Origin: JAVBQU01 sp031548675
GTDB taxonomy: Bacteria > Bacteroidota > Bacteroidia > Bacteroidales > P3
Reading direction: 5' to 3'
NCBI GenBank assembly: GCA_031548675.1
Contig: JAVBQU010000177.1
Coordinates: forward strand, 1-18,018
Length of the DNA: 18,018 bases
Position 1 is the stretch's first letter, and every line of letters begins with the position of its first letter. Both the position numbers and the translations under genes were made by a program. Under the pieces are notes generated by a model, which was given only the letters and a program-made list of their open reading frames with translations, had not been told where the DNA came from and ran no database searches. This document shows positions 6,220 through 14,048 of this stretch, piece by piece.

Positions 6220-7449
6220 TTACTCAATTACAATGTAAGTTCCCGAATATTCGTCTTCAGTAGATTTAAAACTGATTCCTTTATACACAACATCTTCTTT
6301 TTCTAAAGCCTTATCAAGTTTATATAGAACGCCATCATCGCATAAATAGTAATAAAAATCGTTGTAGGCTTTTATCCCGCCGACAATTTTACGGGCAGAG
6401 AATCGTTTTTCCTTTTTCACGATTCCATCTTTTGAATCATACGCTACAATGCAGGAAGAAGTATTAGCAATTACTTCATCATTTATGATTTGTAATGATT
6501 TCAATTTTCCGGTATAATTCAATAAGCTATCCATATTAAGATTTGCACGATCTATCTTGCTGATTACTGCAATACCCTCAGGTGAATTTAAATTAAGAGT
6601 TGGGATTTCTCCACTCCATTTCATGTTTCCAGTGCTTTTATCGATACAGATAATATTTTTTTCATCACCGAAAACAATCAATTTTTTTCCTGCAACCAGA
6701 TTTGTGTTTATACTTATATGAATATCTGTACTTACATTGGTCTTTCGAGCTTCATCATAATATGATCCGCTGATATTATTTGCCACTTCGAATTGCCATA
6801 TTAGTTCCAATTTCTCATTCAAACAAAATGCATTTCCGGTTTCATCCACAACAAAAATTTTGCTATCGCTCACTATCGGTTCAAGAGGAAGTGGTTTTAC
6901 AAATTTCAATTGAGATATCCATTGTCCGGTCTTTGCATTTAATGCGATAAGATAATATCCGGTGTTTACAATCAGATTATTACCAACCATAACAGGAGAT
7001 ACATATACATTGGTTTTTGCATCATATACCCAGTTTTGCTGCTTTGTATTTAAGTTTATCGATCTAATTTTTCCATTCAAATTAGCATAAATAATTTCAT
7101 CATTCTGAATGATCGGATATTGCGAAAACATACAAAGGGCAGGATTTTTATCCGAAACATCAAGGTCTTTATACAAATTGGTTGCAGTACCCGAAGTTTT
7201 ATCAAATGCTATTATTTGCCCGTTTTCATAGGTTTTAATAAGCATTTTTTCGCCGAGTGCAAAATAGGAATCACTTCTCGAGTCTTTATTATTCTTCACA
7301 TTTTGCCAATTGCATTTTCCCGATGCTAAATCAATGCTGTAAATATTTTCATCCGTTGTTGTCAGGAATAATGTTGAGGCAGTTTTTTGTGCACAGGAAA
7401 AGAGAAAAAAGCTAAATACTACGACGCAAATTAGTGTTATTCTTTTCAT
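6220..7449 (-). CDS. PQQ-like beta-propeller lipoprotein
   Basis: This 409-residue protein has a lipoprotein signal (hydrophobic stretch ending LFSC, lipidated Cys19) and a body of repeated blades of the PQQ/WD40-like type: YSIDLASGKCNW, IRSINLNTKQQNWVYDA, IALNAKTGQW, FCLNEKLELIWQFE, ICIDKSTGNMKWSG, IVAYDSKDGIVKK and YKLDKAL. The pattern of a bound 'D/N-x-x-TG-x-x-W' motif per blade indicates a propeller of seven or eight blades. No quinoprotein active-site residues were recognised, so it is more likely a binding or scaffold protein than a dehydrogenase. It should sit on the periplasmic side of a membrane. It lies 29 bp after the kamB homologue and 28 bp before kamC, in the same direction, which is unexpected because both neighbours are cytoplasmic. 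Confidence 0.8.
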   Translation of the reverse strand: MKRITLICVVVFSFFLFSCAQKTASTLFLTTTDENIYSIDLASGKCNWQNVKNNKDSRSDSYFALGEKMLIKTYENGQIIAFDKTSGTATNLYKDLDVSDKNPALCMFSQYPIIQNDEIIYANLNGKIRSINLNTKQQNWVYDAKTNVYVSPVMVGNNLIVNTGYYLIALNAKTGQWISQLKFVKPLPLEPIVSDSKIFVVDETGNAFCLNEKLELIWQFEVANNISGSYYDEARKTNVSTDIHISINTNLVAGKKLIVFGDEKNIICIDKSTGNMKWSGEIPTLNLNSPEGIAVISKIDRANLNMDSLLNYTGKLKSLQIINDEVIANTSSCIVAYDSKDGIVKKEKRFSARKIVGGIKAYNDFYYYLCDDGVLYKLDKALEKEDVVYKGISFKSTEDEYSGTYIVIE

Positions 7450-7478
7450 AAGTCATTATGGAATATGTAAGTAAAATT

Positions 7479-8510
7479 TTAAATAATGGTATCATTTAAA
7501 GGTTCTAATTTCCGAACATCATATACCGGAAGCCCTAGCCTTTCGTGTAAGGCTTTGCATAAGTCTTCAGAGTTCATTTTAAATCCTGTTGGTGCAACCG
7601 GATTTACACAAACGGCTGCCAATTCAGCTTTTTCCAATACTTTGATTTGGTTTCCTTTTCTAATAAAATCATAGTAAGTGGCTTGTGAAGCAAATACTTT
7701 GGAAAAATCACGGATAATCAAAGTAATTTCTTCTTCTTGCTTCTGTAGTTTCAAGAAATTCAGAAATTTGTCGCTTACCACGCCCGATACATAAATGGTA
7801 TTGCCAAAAAGGAATAGATCAGTTTCTGCTTTTTCTAATGCAAAAACCGATGGAATATGCAGGTTATGAATAATTCCTTCCGCATCTATTGCCCAAAATC
7901 CATTATCAAGAAAGTCTAATTGTTCCAGCAGTTTTTCCTCTACAGATTCTATATTAATTAAATCATAAACATATTTGGTCTTGCTTACCAATTGTTGCAA
8001 ATTAGAAGAAAAAGCGGCTCCGGTTGTCAGCACCATAGCTTGGGTAACAGCAGGCGATGCCAAGCTCATACGGGATAAAGCTCCATCCACCAAAGTTAAG
8101 TCCACCTGTAAGCATTGAAGCTTTTGTATTAAGGTTTTCAATCCTTCGTTGTCGGATGGTCCCGAAATCATCACTTTTCCAGAGCTTTGGGCTTTGGCGG
8201 TAATTAATCGCCCCAAAGAAGTAGCTTGCCGGCTTACATCCAAAATTTCTGAGATTAATTGCCTATTGCGGTAATGGGCTTCGGAAGTAACAAAGATCAT
8301 TCCTTCAAAAATTTCAATTTCGGGTTTTTCGGTTTGAAAAATAATATCCTTTTTTTCCCCTTCAACACCGATGGATGTAACTGCAATTTGTTTAGAAGAA
8401 TGCTTTAATCTATTCAGAATATAATTTAAACATTCCGTTTTGCCGGTATTTTTCTCTGTGCCGACAATGGAAACGCTTTTGTATTTTAATATATCTTGAA
8501 TAAAAGGCAT
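7479..8510 (-). CDS. kamB: KamB-like P-loop protein (lysine 5,6-aminomutase reactivase subunit)
   Basis: This 343-residue cytoplasmic protein starts with a P-loop NTPase segment: SVSIVGTEKNTGKTECLNYIL with the Walker A GTEKNTGKT at 17-25. It continues with TSIGVEGEKKD, KPEIEIFEGMIFVTSEA and LTLVDGALSRMS, where VDGA may be the Walker B region. This arrangement matches my memory of KamB from lysine-fermentation clusters, which works with the MutS-like KamC to restore lysine 5,6-aminomutase after loss or damage of its adenosylcobalamin cofactor. The MutS-like gene downstream strengthens the call. It is the first gene of a three-gene unit with gaps of 28-29 bp. No TAnnTTTG promoter box was found upstream; the leader carries a short tandem repeat next to the start codon. 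Confidence 0.75.
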   Translation of the reverse strand: MPFIQDILKYKSVSIVGTEKNTGKTECLNYILNRLKHSSKQIAVTSIGVEGEKKDIIFQTEKPEIEIFEGMIFVTSEAHYRNRQLISEILDVSRQATSLGRLITAKAQSSGKVMISGPSDNEGLKTLIQKLQCLQVDLTLVDGALSRMSLASPAVTQAMVLTTGAAFSSNLQQLVSKTKYVYDLINIESVEEKLLEQLDFLDNGFWAIDAEGIIHNLHIPSVFALEKAETDLFLFGNTIYVSGVVSDKFLNFLKLQKQEEEITLIIRDFSKVFASQATYYDFIRKGNQIKVLEKAELAAVCVNPVAPTGFKMNSEDLCKALHERLGLPVYDVRKLEPLNDTII

Positions 8511-8514
8511 TTTT

Positions 8515-8532
8515 AACTATGAACTATGAATA
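8515..8532. repeat. Short tandem heptamers in the kamB leader
   Basis: ACTATGA occurs twice in a row (8517-8530), just ahead of the kamB start on the minus strand. Similar degenerate GTGAC/GTAAC heptamers occur in the batC-batD and batD-batE gaps. Confidence 0.45.
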
Positions 8533-8663
8533 TGTTTCTACTCACTTCTCATTAACTTGTATATATTCAATACTAAACTTTAAACAATTTGAAATCTTGA
8601 TTTTTTATATTTATTCATTTTCAAACTCTTAAATCGTTACATTATGAATTTGTTTTGAGGTTG

Positions 8664-8695
8664 TTTGGTAGTTATATTACAATGTAGTACCTTTG
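8664..8695 (+). promoter_or_regulatory. Promoter of tRNA-Cys (Bacteroidota type)
   Basis: TTTG at 8664-8667 and TACCTTTG at 8688-8695 are separated by exactly 20 bases, matching the -33/-7 consensus (TTTG and TAnnTTTG) of the primary sigma factor of Bacteroidota. Transcription would start about 10 bases before the tRNA. Confidence 0.85.
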
Positions 8696-8713
8696 CCAAA
8701 CTTTTTAAGAGAA

Positions 8714-8784
8714 GGTCTCTTGGCCGAGTGGCTAGGCACCGGTCTGCAAAACCGTCTACTCCGGTTCGAATCCGGAAGAGACCT
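8714..8784 (+). tRNA. tRNA-Cys (GCA)
   Basis: The acceptor stem GGTCTCT pairs fully with AGAGACC. The anticodon loop is CTGCAAA, with anticodon GCA at 8746-8748, which reads cysteine codons. The T arm is CCGG-TTCGAAT-CCGG. The discriminator base is T, as needed for cysteinyl-tRNA synthetase, and CCA is not encoded. The gene stands alone, with its own promoter and terminator, between two units transcribed in the opposite direction. Confidence 0.96.
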
Positions 8785-8792
8785 CAATAAAG

Positions 8793-8833
8793 GAAAGGGA
8801 AAAATGACTAACATTTTTCCCTTTCTTGTTTTT
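8793..8833 (+). terminator. Terminator of tRNA-Cys
   Basis: A perfect 14-bp stem (GAAAGGGAAAAATG at 8793-8806 with its complement at 8812-8825) around ACTAA is followed by TTGTTTTT. It begins nine bases after the tRNA and lies ten bases before the 3' end of the convergent metalloprotease gene, so it may stop transcription from both sides. Confidence 0.88.
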
Positions 8834-8842
8834 GTCAATTTC

Positions 8843-11332
8843 TTATTGTACTAATCTTTGTTTAATCATCATACTCAAATAATCGTAGTGGGCTTTGGTA
8901 AGCGGATCGGCAGCGGCGGCAGTTTGTAAGCGTTTTTGTAAGGTTTTCAATTGATACATCACAAAAGCACTCACATCTGTATTATCTATGCTTAAAGAAG
9001 TCATCGGAATAGCTGTTGTTTTATCCATAAACATTAAACGATTATCGGGCATCATAGTCAATAATTGGCGTACATAAATCTTTTGCAGATTACGACGGTA
9101 AACGTCAACAGCTCCGCCTCCTGCCAATTCTTTAAAAATACTTTTATTCAAATCGTTGAATAAATTAGTTAAAGTATAAGCATTTTGGTCTAGAGTGTTT
9201 TCAGCAGTTAAAAGATTCGAAAATACTCTTCTATCCACAACGGAACGGATTGCTGTATTTTGAACGTTATTTATAACACCTACTGCGGTCATGCTTGTTT
9301 TATCGAAAACTTCTTTTTTCAATAAGAATTTGGGTGTAGTAAAAGCATATTTATCCAAAAATGCTAATGCTTCCTGTTGCTTGGCTTTTTCTACGAAATC
9401 GTAAATATTTCCTTCTTGTTCCGATGTTTTAGGAGTTTCGTAAATTCCACCAACCCATTTACCCACATGTCCGATATAACGCATATATTGGCTAATGATT
9501 TGGGTATATATGTCGCTCATGTAGCTGTAGCCTTCGTTAGGAACTTTAGTCCATGAGGCAAGACTGTCTAATATCCGTTGCAAATTCTTAATTCCATATT
9601 CAGAAGCTTTCATTTGGTTGTCGCCCAAATCTTCGTTTTGGCAGCGGGGATCATTAGGATTGTTTTCGCGACCGAAAAATAAACGATTATCTTTCAATTT
9701 TTCAGTAGTCCATGCGTTCATTTTAGGTAATTCATCTACTGGATTGGTAATATCGAGAAAACGCCTGTAACCCCATTCAATAGCCCAATTATCATAAATA
9801 TTGATTCGAGGGAATAATAAATTTTGCGGAATGTGGTCTTCGGGCTGGGCTACAAAATTAAAGCGGGCATAGTCCATAATAGAATTAGCATGTCCGTTTT
9901 CTTTCAAAAATTGGGCGTCACGCATTTTTTCTACAGGCGTAGTAAAAGAAGAACCAAAGTTATGTCGTAAACCCAAAGTATGTCCCACTTCGTGAGAAGA
10001 TACAAAGCGGATTAGCTGTCCCATTAATTCATCATCAAAGATTCTTTTTTGAGCCATCGTATCATTAGGCGAGCATTGAATAAAATACCAATCATGCAAC
10101 AGTTTCATTACATTATGATACCAATTGATATGGCTTTCTAAAATCTCTCCGGTACGGGGGTCGTGTACATGGGGACCGCTTGCATTGGGAATATCAGAGG
10201 GTTTGTAAACAATGGCGGAGAAGCGGGCATCTTCGAGCGACCAAGTAGAATCTTCTTCTTTGGTTGGAGCTAATTTTGCCATGATAGCATTTTTAAATCC
10301 TGCTTTTTCGAAAGTAGATTGCCAATCGTTTACACCTTGCATCAGATAGGGAACCCATTTTTTGGGTGTTGCAGGGTCTATATAATATACAATCGGTTTT
10401 TTGGGTTCTACCAATTCGCCTCTTTTGTATTTTTCAATATCTTCGTCTTTGGGTTCTAAACGCCAACGGGTAATCATCAGAATATCTTTTACGCCTTGAG
10501 GGTTTTGATCGAAATCAGTATATCCGGTAACAAAATATCCTACACGGGGATCATAATAACGGGCTTGCATAGGGTCTTTAGGCAGCATAACCAAAGAAGT
10601 ATTCAATTCGAAAGTTGCCAAACCGCTGTTTTCCGACATATAGGTTTTTACCGTTTTAATTTCAGTATTCATCGGATAGGTTTTAATACCTGAAATATAA
10701 GATTTATCAGGCTGAATAGCTGTAAGCGTCAATGCCTTTTTGGCATATTTGGCAAAAAATAAAATATCGTTATCACCATTCAAATAATCATTTACATCAA
10801 TCAAATAGCTTTTTTTACTTCCGGAAACGGCTTTAACATCGAAAGCTGCTACAATGGCAGCAAGATTCGACCGCATTAAGGCTGCATACATTTCCTGCGT
10901 TGTATCGCGGGACATTTCGTCGAACGATACTTGATGCATGTAAATTTTGTTATTCATTCCTTTTTCAAAACGAATTACAGTATTATTTACTTGGTCTCCG
11001 GCATAACCTACAAATCCGGCACGGATGCCGGCTGCCGATTTCGAAATGCGGGTTACAGCCAATAAATCTTTACCCAAAAGCGAATCGGGAATTTCGAGAT
11101 AGAATTTTTTGTCTGAAATATAAACAGTAGTCAATCCTACCATTTTAGTGGGCGATTTCAGAAATTTTTCGATAGTCGGCAATTCCCCTGATTTAGGTTT
11201 GGTAGAATCAGCCGCAGCTACTGCTGTAGAATCTTTGGCTTGTTTATCTTTCTTTTTGTCTTTAGCCATCGCATTAGGAACGGCTATTGCAAACATACAT
11301 GCAATCAGCATGGTTTTAGTGAATATTTTCAT
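8843..11332 (-). CDS. Exported zinc-dependent metalloprotease (DUF5117/DUF4953 family)
   Basis: This 829-residue protein has a signal peptide (MKIFTKTMLIACMFAIAVPNAMA, cut after Ala23) and then a Lys/Asp-rich linker (KDKKKDKQAKDS). The metal site is HEVGHTLGLRH: zinc ligands His447, His451 and His457, with catalytic Glu448, in the metzincin-style HExxHxxGxxH pattern. NSIMDYARF (Met486) would be the Met-turn. The N-terminal part, including KFYLEIPDSLLGKDLLAVTRISK, fits the DUF5118/DUF5117 regions, and the part after the site fits DUF4953, as in large periplasmic proteases of Bacteroidota. Substrate and physiological role are unknown to me. It follows ettA by 65 bp in the same direction, and may be co-transcribed since neither a terminator nor a promoter box is evident in that gap. 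All key residues are present. Confidence 0.9.
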   Translation of the reverse strand: MKIFTKTMLIACMFAIAVPNAMAKDKKKDKQAKDSTAVAAADSTKPKSGELPTIEKFLKSPTKMVGLTTVYISDKKFYLEIPDSLLGKDLLAVTRISKSAAGIRAGFVGYAGDQVNNTVIRFEKGMNNKIYMHQVSFDEMSRDTTQEMYAALMRSNLAAIVAAFDVKAVSGSKKSYLIDVNDYLNGDNDILFFAKYAKKALTLTAIQPDKSYISGIKTYPMNTEIKTVKTYMSENSGLATFELNTSLVMLPKDPMQARYYDPRVGYFVTGYTDFDQNPQGVKDILMITRWRLEPKDEDIEKYKRGELVEPKKPIVYYIDPATPKKWVPYLMQGVNDWQSTFEKAGFKNAIMAKLAPTKEEDSTWSLEDARFSAIVYKPSDIPNASGPHVHDPRTGEILESHINWYHNVMKLLHDWYFIQCSPNDTMAQKRIFDDELMGQLIRFVSSHEVGHTLGLRHNFGSSFTTPVEKMRDAQFLKENGHANSIMDYARFNFVAQPEDHIPQNLLFPRINIYDNWAIEWGYRRFLDITNPVDELPKMNAWTTEKLKDNRLFFGRENNPNDPRCQNEDLGDNQMKASEYGIKNLQRILDSLASWTKVPNEGYSYMSDIYTQIISQYMRYIGHVGKWVGGIYETPKTSEQEGNIYDFVEKAKQQEALAFLDKYAFTTPKFLLKKEVFDKTSMTAVGVINNVQNTAIRSVVDRRVFSNLLTAENTLDQNAYTLTNLFNDLNKSIFKELAGGGAVDVYRRNLQKIYVRQLLTMMPDNRLMFMDKTTAIPMTSLSIDNTDVSAFVMYQLKTLQKRLQTAAAADPLTKAHYDYLSMMIKQRLVQ

Positions 11333-11397
11333 GCGTAAAAGTAAATATTTATGAATTATTGGATCAGTAATTTTATTAATAGGGAAATATCAAGTAT

Positions 11398-13071
11398 TTA
11401 CATCAATTTTTTATATCTAAATCGGTGGGGCGTATCTGTTCCCAAACGTTTCTTTTTATTTTCTTCATATTCCGAATAAGTTCCTTCAAAGAAATATACT
11501 TGAGAATCTCCCTCGAAGGCTAAAATATGCGTAGCTACGCGGTCTAAGAACCAACGATCGTGCGAAATGATAACAGCGCATCCGGCAAAGCTTTCCAAGC
11601 CTTCTTCCAAAGCCCGCAGGGTATTTACATCAATATCATTGGTAGGCTCATCTAAAAGCAACACATTGGCTTCCGATTTAAGCGTAAGAGCCAAATGCAA
11701 ACGATTACGCTCTCCGCCCGAAAGTACACCTACTTTTTTCCCTTGATCGGAACCACTGAAGTTGAAACGGGATACATAAGCACGGGAGTTAATCAAGCGT
11801 CCGCCGAGCATCATTTGTTCGTTGCCTTCCGAAATAGCTTCCCAAATATTTTTTTCAGGGTCAATTTCTACGTGTTGCTGATCAACATATCCTACCTTTA
11901 CGGTTTCACCCACTGCAAATTCTCCGCTATCCGGTTTTTCCAAACCCATAATCAAACGGAAAAGTGTGGTTTTTCCCGCACCATTAGGTCCGATTACCCC
12001 TACAATTCCGGCAGGAGGCAATTGGAAAGTCAGATTTTCGAATAAAATACGGTCGCCGTAACCTTTGGTTACATTCTCTACATCTATAACATGAGTTCCC
12101 AAACGAGGTCCGTTAGGGATATATATTTCCAAACGTTCTTCTTTTTGCTTGCTGTCTTCATTCAGCATTTTTTCATACGCACTCAAACGGGCTTTTCCTT
12201 TTGATTGGCGGGCTTTGGGCGACATACGAACCCATTCTAATTCGCGTTCCAAAGTTTTTTTACGGCGAGATTCGGTTTTCTCTTCCATTTCCAAACGTTG
12301 CGTTTTTTGTTCGAGCCACGAAGTATAATTACCTTTCCATGGAATGCCTTCGCCGCGATCTAACTCAAGTATCCATCCGGCTACATTGTCTAAGAAATAG
12401 CGGTCGTGGGTAACAGCAATTACAGTTCCTTTGTATTGTTGCAAATGCTGTTCGAGCCAATGGATAGATTCGGCATCCAAATGGTTGGTAGGTTCATCCA
12501 GCAATAAAATATCGGGTTCTTTAAGCAAAAGACGGCATAAAGCTACGCGGCGGCGTTCGCCTCCTGAAAGATTTTTTACTAAAGCGTCTTCATCCGGACA
12601 ACGAAGTGCATCCATAGCTCTTTCCAGCTTGCTATCCAAATCCCACGCATCATGTTGTTCGAGCAGTTCCATTACCTGCCCTTGCTTTTCGATAAGCCGG
12701 TTCATTTCATCATCGCTCATGGGTTCGGCAAACTTGTTGTTGATTTCTTCGTATTCTTTAAGCATATCAACAATTTCCTGCACGCCTTCCTGTACAATTT
12801 CTTTCACTGTTTTGTTATCATCCAATTCAGGCTCTTGCGGAAGATAACCGATACTGTATCCTTGAGAAAAAGCGATTTCGCCTATAAATGACTTATCTTC
12901 TCCTGCAATAATCTTAAGCAGGGTAGATTTTCCGGAACCGTTCAAGCCAATAATTCCAATTTTGGCTCCATAGAAAAAAGATAAATAAATATCTTTGAGT
13001 ATTTGTTTGCTGGGCGGAATAACTTTTCCTACCCCAACCATAGAGAATATTATTTTTTTATCGTCAGACAT
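11398..13071 (-). CDS. ettA: EttA, energy-dependent translational throttle (ABC-F ATPase)
   Basis: The 557-residue protein has two ABC ATPase domains and no membrane segments, as in ABC-F proteins. Domain 1 shows Walker A GLNGSGKST (42-50), signature LSGGE (168-172) and Walker B LLLDEPTNHLD. Domain 2 shows GPNGAGKTT (361-369), LSGGE (450-454) and LLLDEPTNDID. An acidic helical insert at about 94-145 corresponds to the arm, and the basic linker KKTLERELEWVRMSPKARQSKGKAR to the P-site tRNA interaction motif. Length and linker match EttA (E. coli about 555 residues). EttA binds the ribosomal E site and gates the first steps of elongation according to ATP/ADP ratio. The gene has its own promoter directly behind the batE terminator. 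The metalloprotease gene follows. Confidence 0.93.
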   Translation of the reverse strand: MSDDKKIIFSMVGVGKVIPPSKQILKDIYLSFFYGAKIGIIGLNGSGKSTLLKIIAGEDKSFIGEIAFSQGYSIGYLPQEPELDDNKTVKEIVQEGVQEIVDMLKEYEEINNKFAEPMSDDEMNRLIEKQGQVMELLEQHDAWDLDSKLERAMDALRCPDEDALVKNLSGGERRRVALCRLLLKEPDILLLDEPTNHLDAESIHWLEQHLQQYKGTVIAVTHDRYFLDNVAGWILELDRGEGIPWKGNYTSWLEQKTQRLEMEEKTESRRKKTLERELEWVRMSPKARQSKGKARLSAYEKMLNEDSKQKEERLEIYIPNGPRLGTHVIDVENVTKGYGDRILFENLTFQLPPAGIVGVIGPNGAGKTTLFRLIMGLEKPDSGEFAVGETVKVGYVDQQHVEIDPEKNIWEAISEGNEQMMLGGRLINSRAYVSRFNFSGSDQGKKVGVLSGGERNRLHLALTLKSEANVLLLDEPTNDIDVNTLRALEEGLESFAGCAVIISHDRWFLDRVATHILAFEGDSQVYFFEGTYSEYEENKKKRLGTDTPHRFRYKKLM

Positions 13072-13120
13072 TATTTTATAATATAATTTTTATGTAATTA
13101 CTTGTAATATTGTTTTGATA

Positions 13121-13152
13121 CAAAAATAAGCTATATTTTACGATTAAACAAA
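13121..13152 (-). promoter_or_regulatory. Promoter of ettA (Bacteroidota type)
   Basis: On the minus strand TTTG (13152-13149) and TATTTTTG (13128-13121) are separated by exactly 20 bases, matching TTTG-N20-TAnnTTTG. The expected start lies about 45 bases before the ettA ATG. The -33 box directly abuts the terminator stem of batE and shares its T-rich tail. Confidence 0.82.
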
Positions 13153-13189
13153 AAATAAGAGAGACTTTTACGAAAAGTCTCTCTTATTT
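13149..13189 (-). terminator. Terminator of batE
   Basis: A perfect 17-bp stem (13153-13169 and 13173-13189, core AAGAGAGACTTTT) closes a three-base loop ACG. On the minus strand it is followed by TTTTGTTT. It lies 20 bases after the batE stop. Confidence 0.88.
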
Positions 13190-13209
13190 CCAATATGGCA
13201 TGTCTTATT

Positions 13210-13974
13210 CTATTTTTCGTTGATTATTTTGACATCGTTTAGAGAAATCCACCCATTGTCGCCATTCGGAATCTTAATTTTAATCCATGAATTTAATTTA
13301 TCTTCAATGCGTACTTTAAGCCCTTCATGAATCACAAATTTGGCAGTTCCCGTTTCGTCCGGAGCACTTTTTACTTGAACAGATGCTGTAAATACGATAG
13401 CTTCGTCGTTGCTGCGGTTGTTTTGATATTGAATGTAGGCAAACCCTAAAGTTACAACAGCAATGATAATGGATAAAAACATACCAAAAAATGAAGTTTT
13501 ACGAAACGTATAAGAGCGCGATAGTGAGAAAAAGATAAGAGAAAAGAAAAACAGAAACACAAAAGAAATTCCTATATAAGCCCAAACATCAATTGTAAAC
13601 AAATTGATTAAAGCTTTCCACCAACGGATAAAAAACAGTTCGGGAACAGTTTCTATTTTATCTTTTATTTTCAGATTCGCTATTTTGAGGTTCGTTGTAA
13701 TATCTTCGTCGTTAGGAGCTAATTTTTGGGCTTTTTCGTAATACAGGATTGCCGAAGGATAGTTTGCCAAACGGTAATAGCTGTTTCCCATATTGTAGTA
13801 CAAAGCAGCAGAGGTTTGTTTTTGGGCTAAAACTTTTTGATAAACCTCAATGGCTTTTTCGTATTCTTTTTTACTGTATAAATGGTTGCCTTGCTGCATC
13901 AAAGCATCGCCCGATTGAGCAAAGCTGATAGATGCAAATAAACATACAAAGAAAAACAGGATGTATTTTTTCAT
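13210..13974 (-). CDS. batE: BatE, TPR and SH3 protein of the aerotolerance cluster
   Basis: The 254-residue protein has a signal peptide (cut after SFA, residue 19), two tetratricopeptide repeats at about 22-89 (ALMQQGNHLYSKKEYEKAIE, LYYNMGNSYYRLANYPSAI), two membrane segments at about 131-152 and 162-183, and a C-terminal bacterial SH3-like domain at about 196-252 (ASVQVKSAPDETG ending NGWISLND). This is the architecture of BatE, the last gene of bat (Bacteroides aerotolerance) clusters. The Bat proteins are membrane or periplasmic and were linked to survival of oxygen exposure; their mechanism is unsettled. The gene follows batD by 74 bp and ends at a strong terminator, closing the unit. 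Confidence 0.88.
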   Translation of the reverse strand: MKKYILFFFVCLFASISFAQSGDALMQQGNHLYSKKEYEKAIEVYQKVLAQKQTSAALYYNMGNSYYRLANYPSAILYYEKAQKLAPNDEDITTNLKIANLKIKDKIETVPELFFIRWWKALINLFTIDVWAYIGISFVFLFFFSLIFFSLSRSYTFRKTSFFGMFLSIIIAVVTLGFAYIQYQNNRSNDEAIVFTASVQVKSAPDETGTAKFVIHEGLKVRIEDKLNSWIKIKIPNGDNGWISLNDVKIINEK

Positions 13975-14009
13975 GAGTTTATAATTTATTTCAAGATTTC
14001 AGGTTTTTC

Positions 14010-14033
14010 TCGTCACCCGTTACTTGTCACTAA
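14010..14033. repeat. Degenerate GTGAC/GTAAC heptamers, batD-batE gap
   Basis: On the minus strand the gap reads AGTGACAAGTAACGGGTGACG, a run of near-copies of GTGACxx and GTAACxx. The batC-batD gap has GTGACGGGTAACGAATGG at 15926-15943 in the same style. No secondary structure is obvious. Confidence 0.45.
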
Positions 14034-14048
14034 TTTCATAATTAAATT

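Noticed and set aside
6220..7449. PQQ-dependent dehydrogenase or BamB
   Set aside because: No quinoprotein active-site residues were recognised, and there is no cluster of outer-membrane assembly genes; only the propeller fold and lipid anchor are supported.
11695..12847. Plus-strand frames opposite ettA (116, 70 and 138 residues)
   Set aside because: They lie entirely inside the well-supported ettA gene, and their translations are serine- and arginine-rich without any domain pattern.
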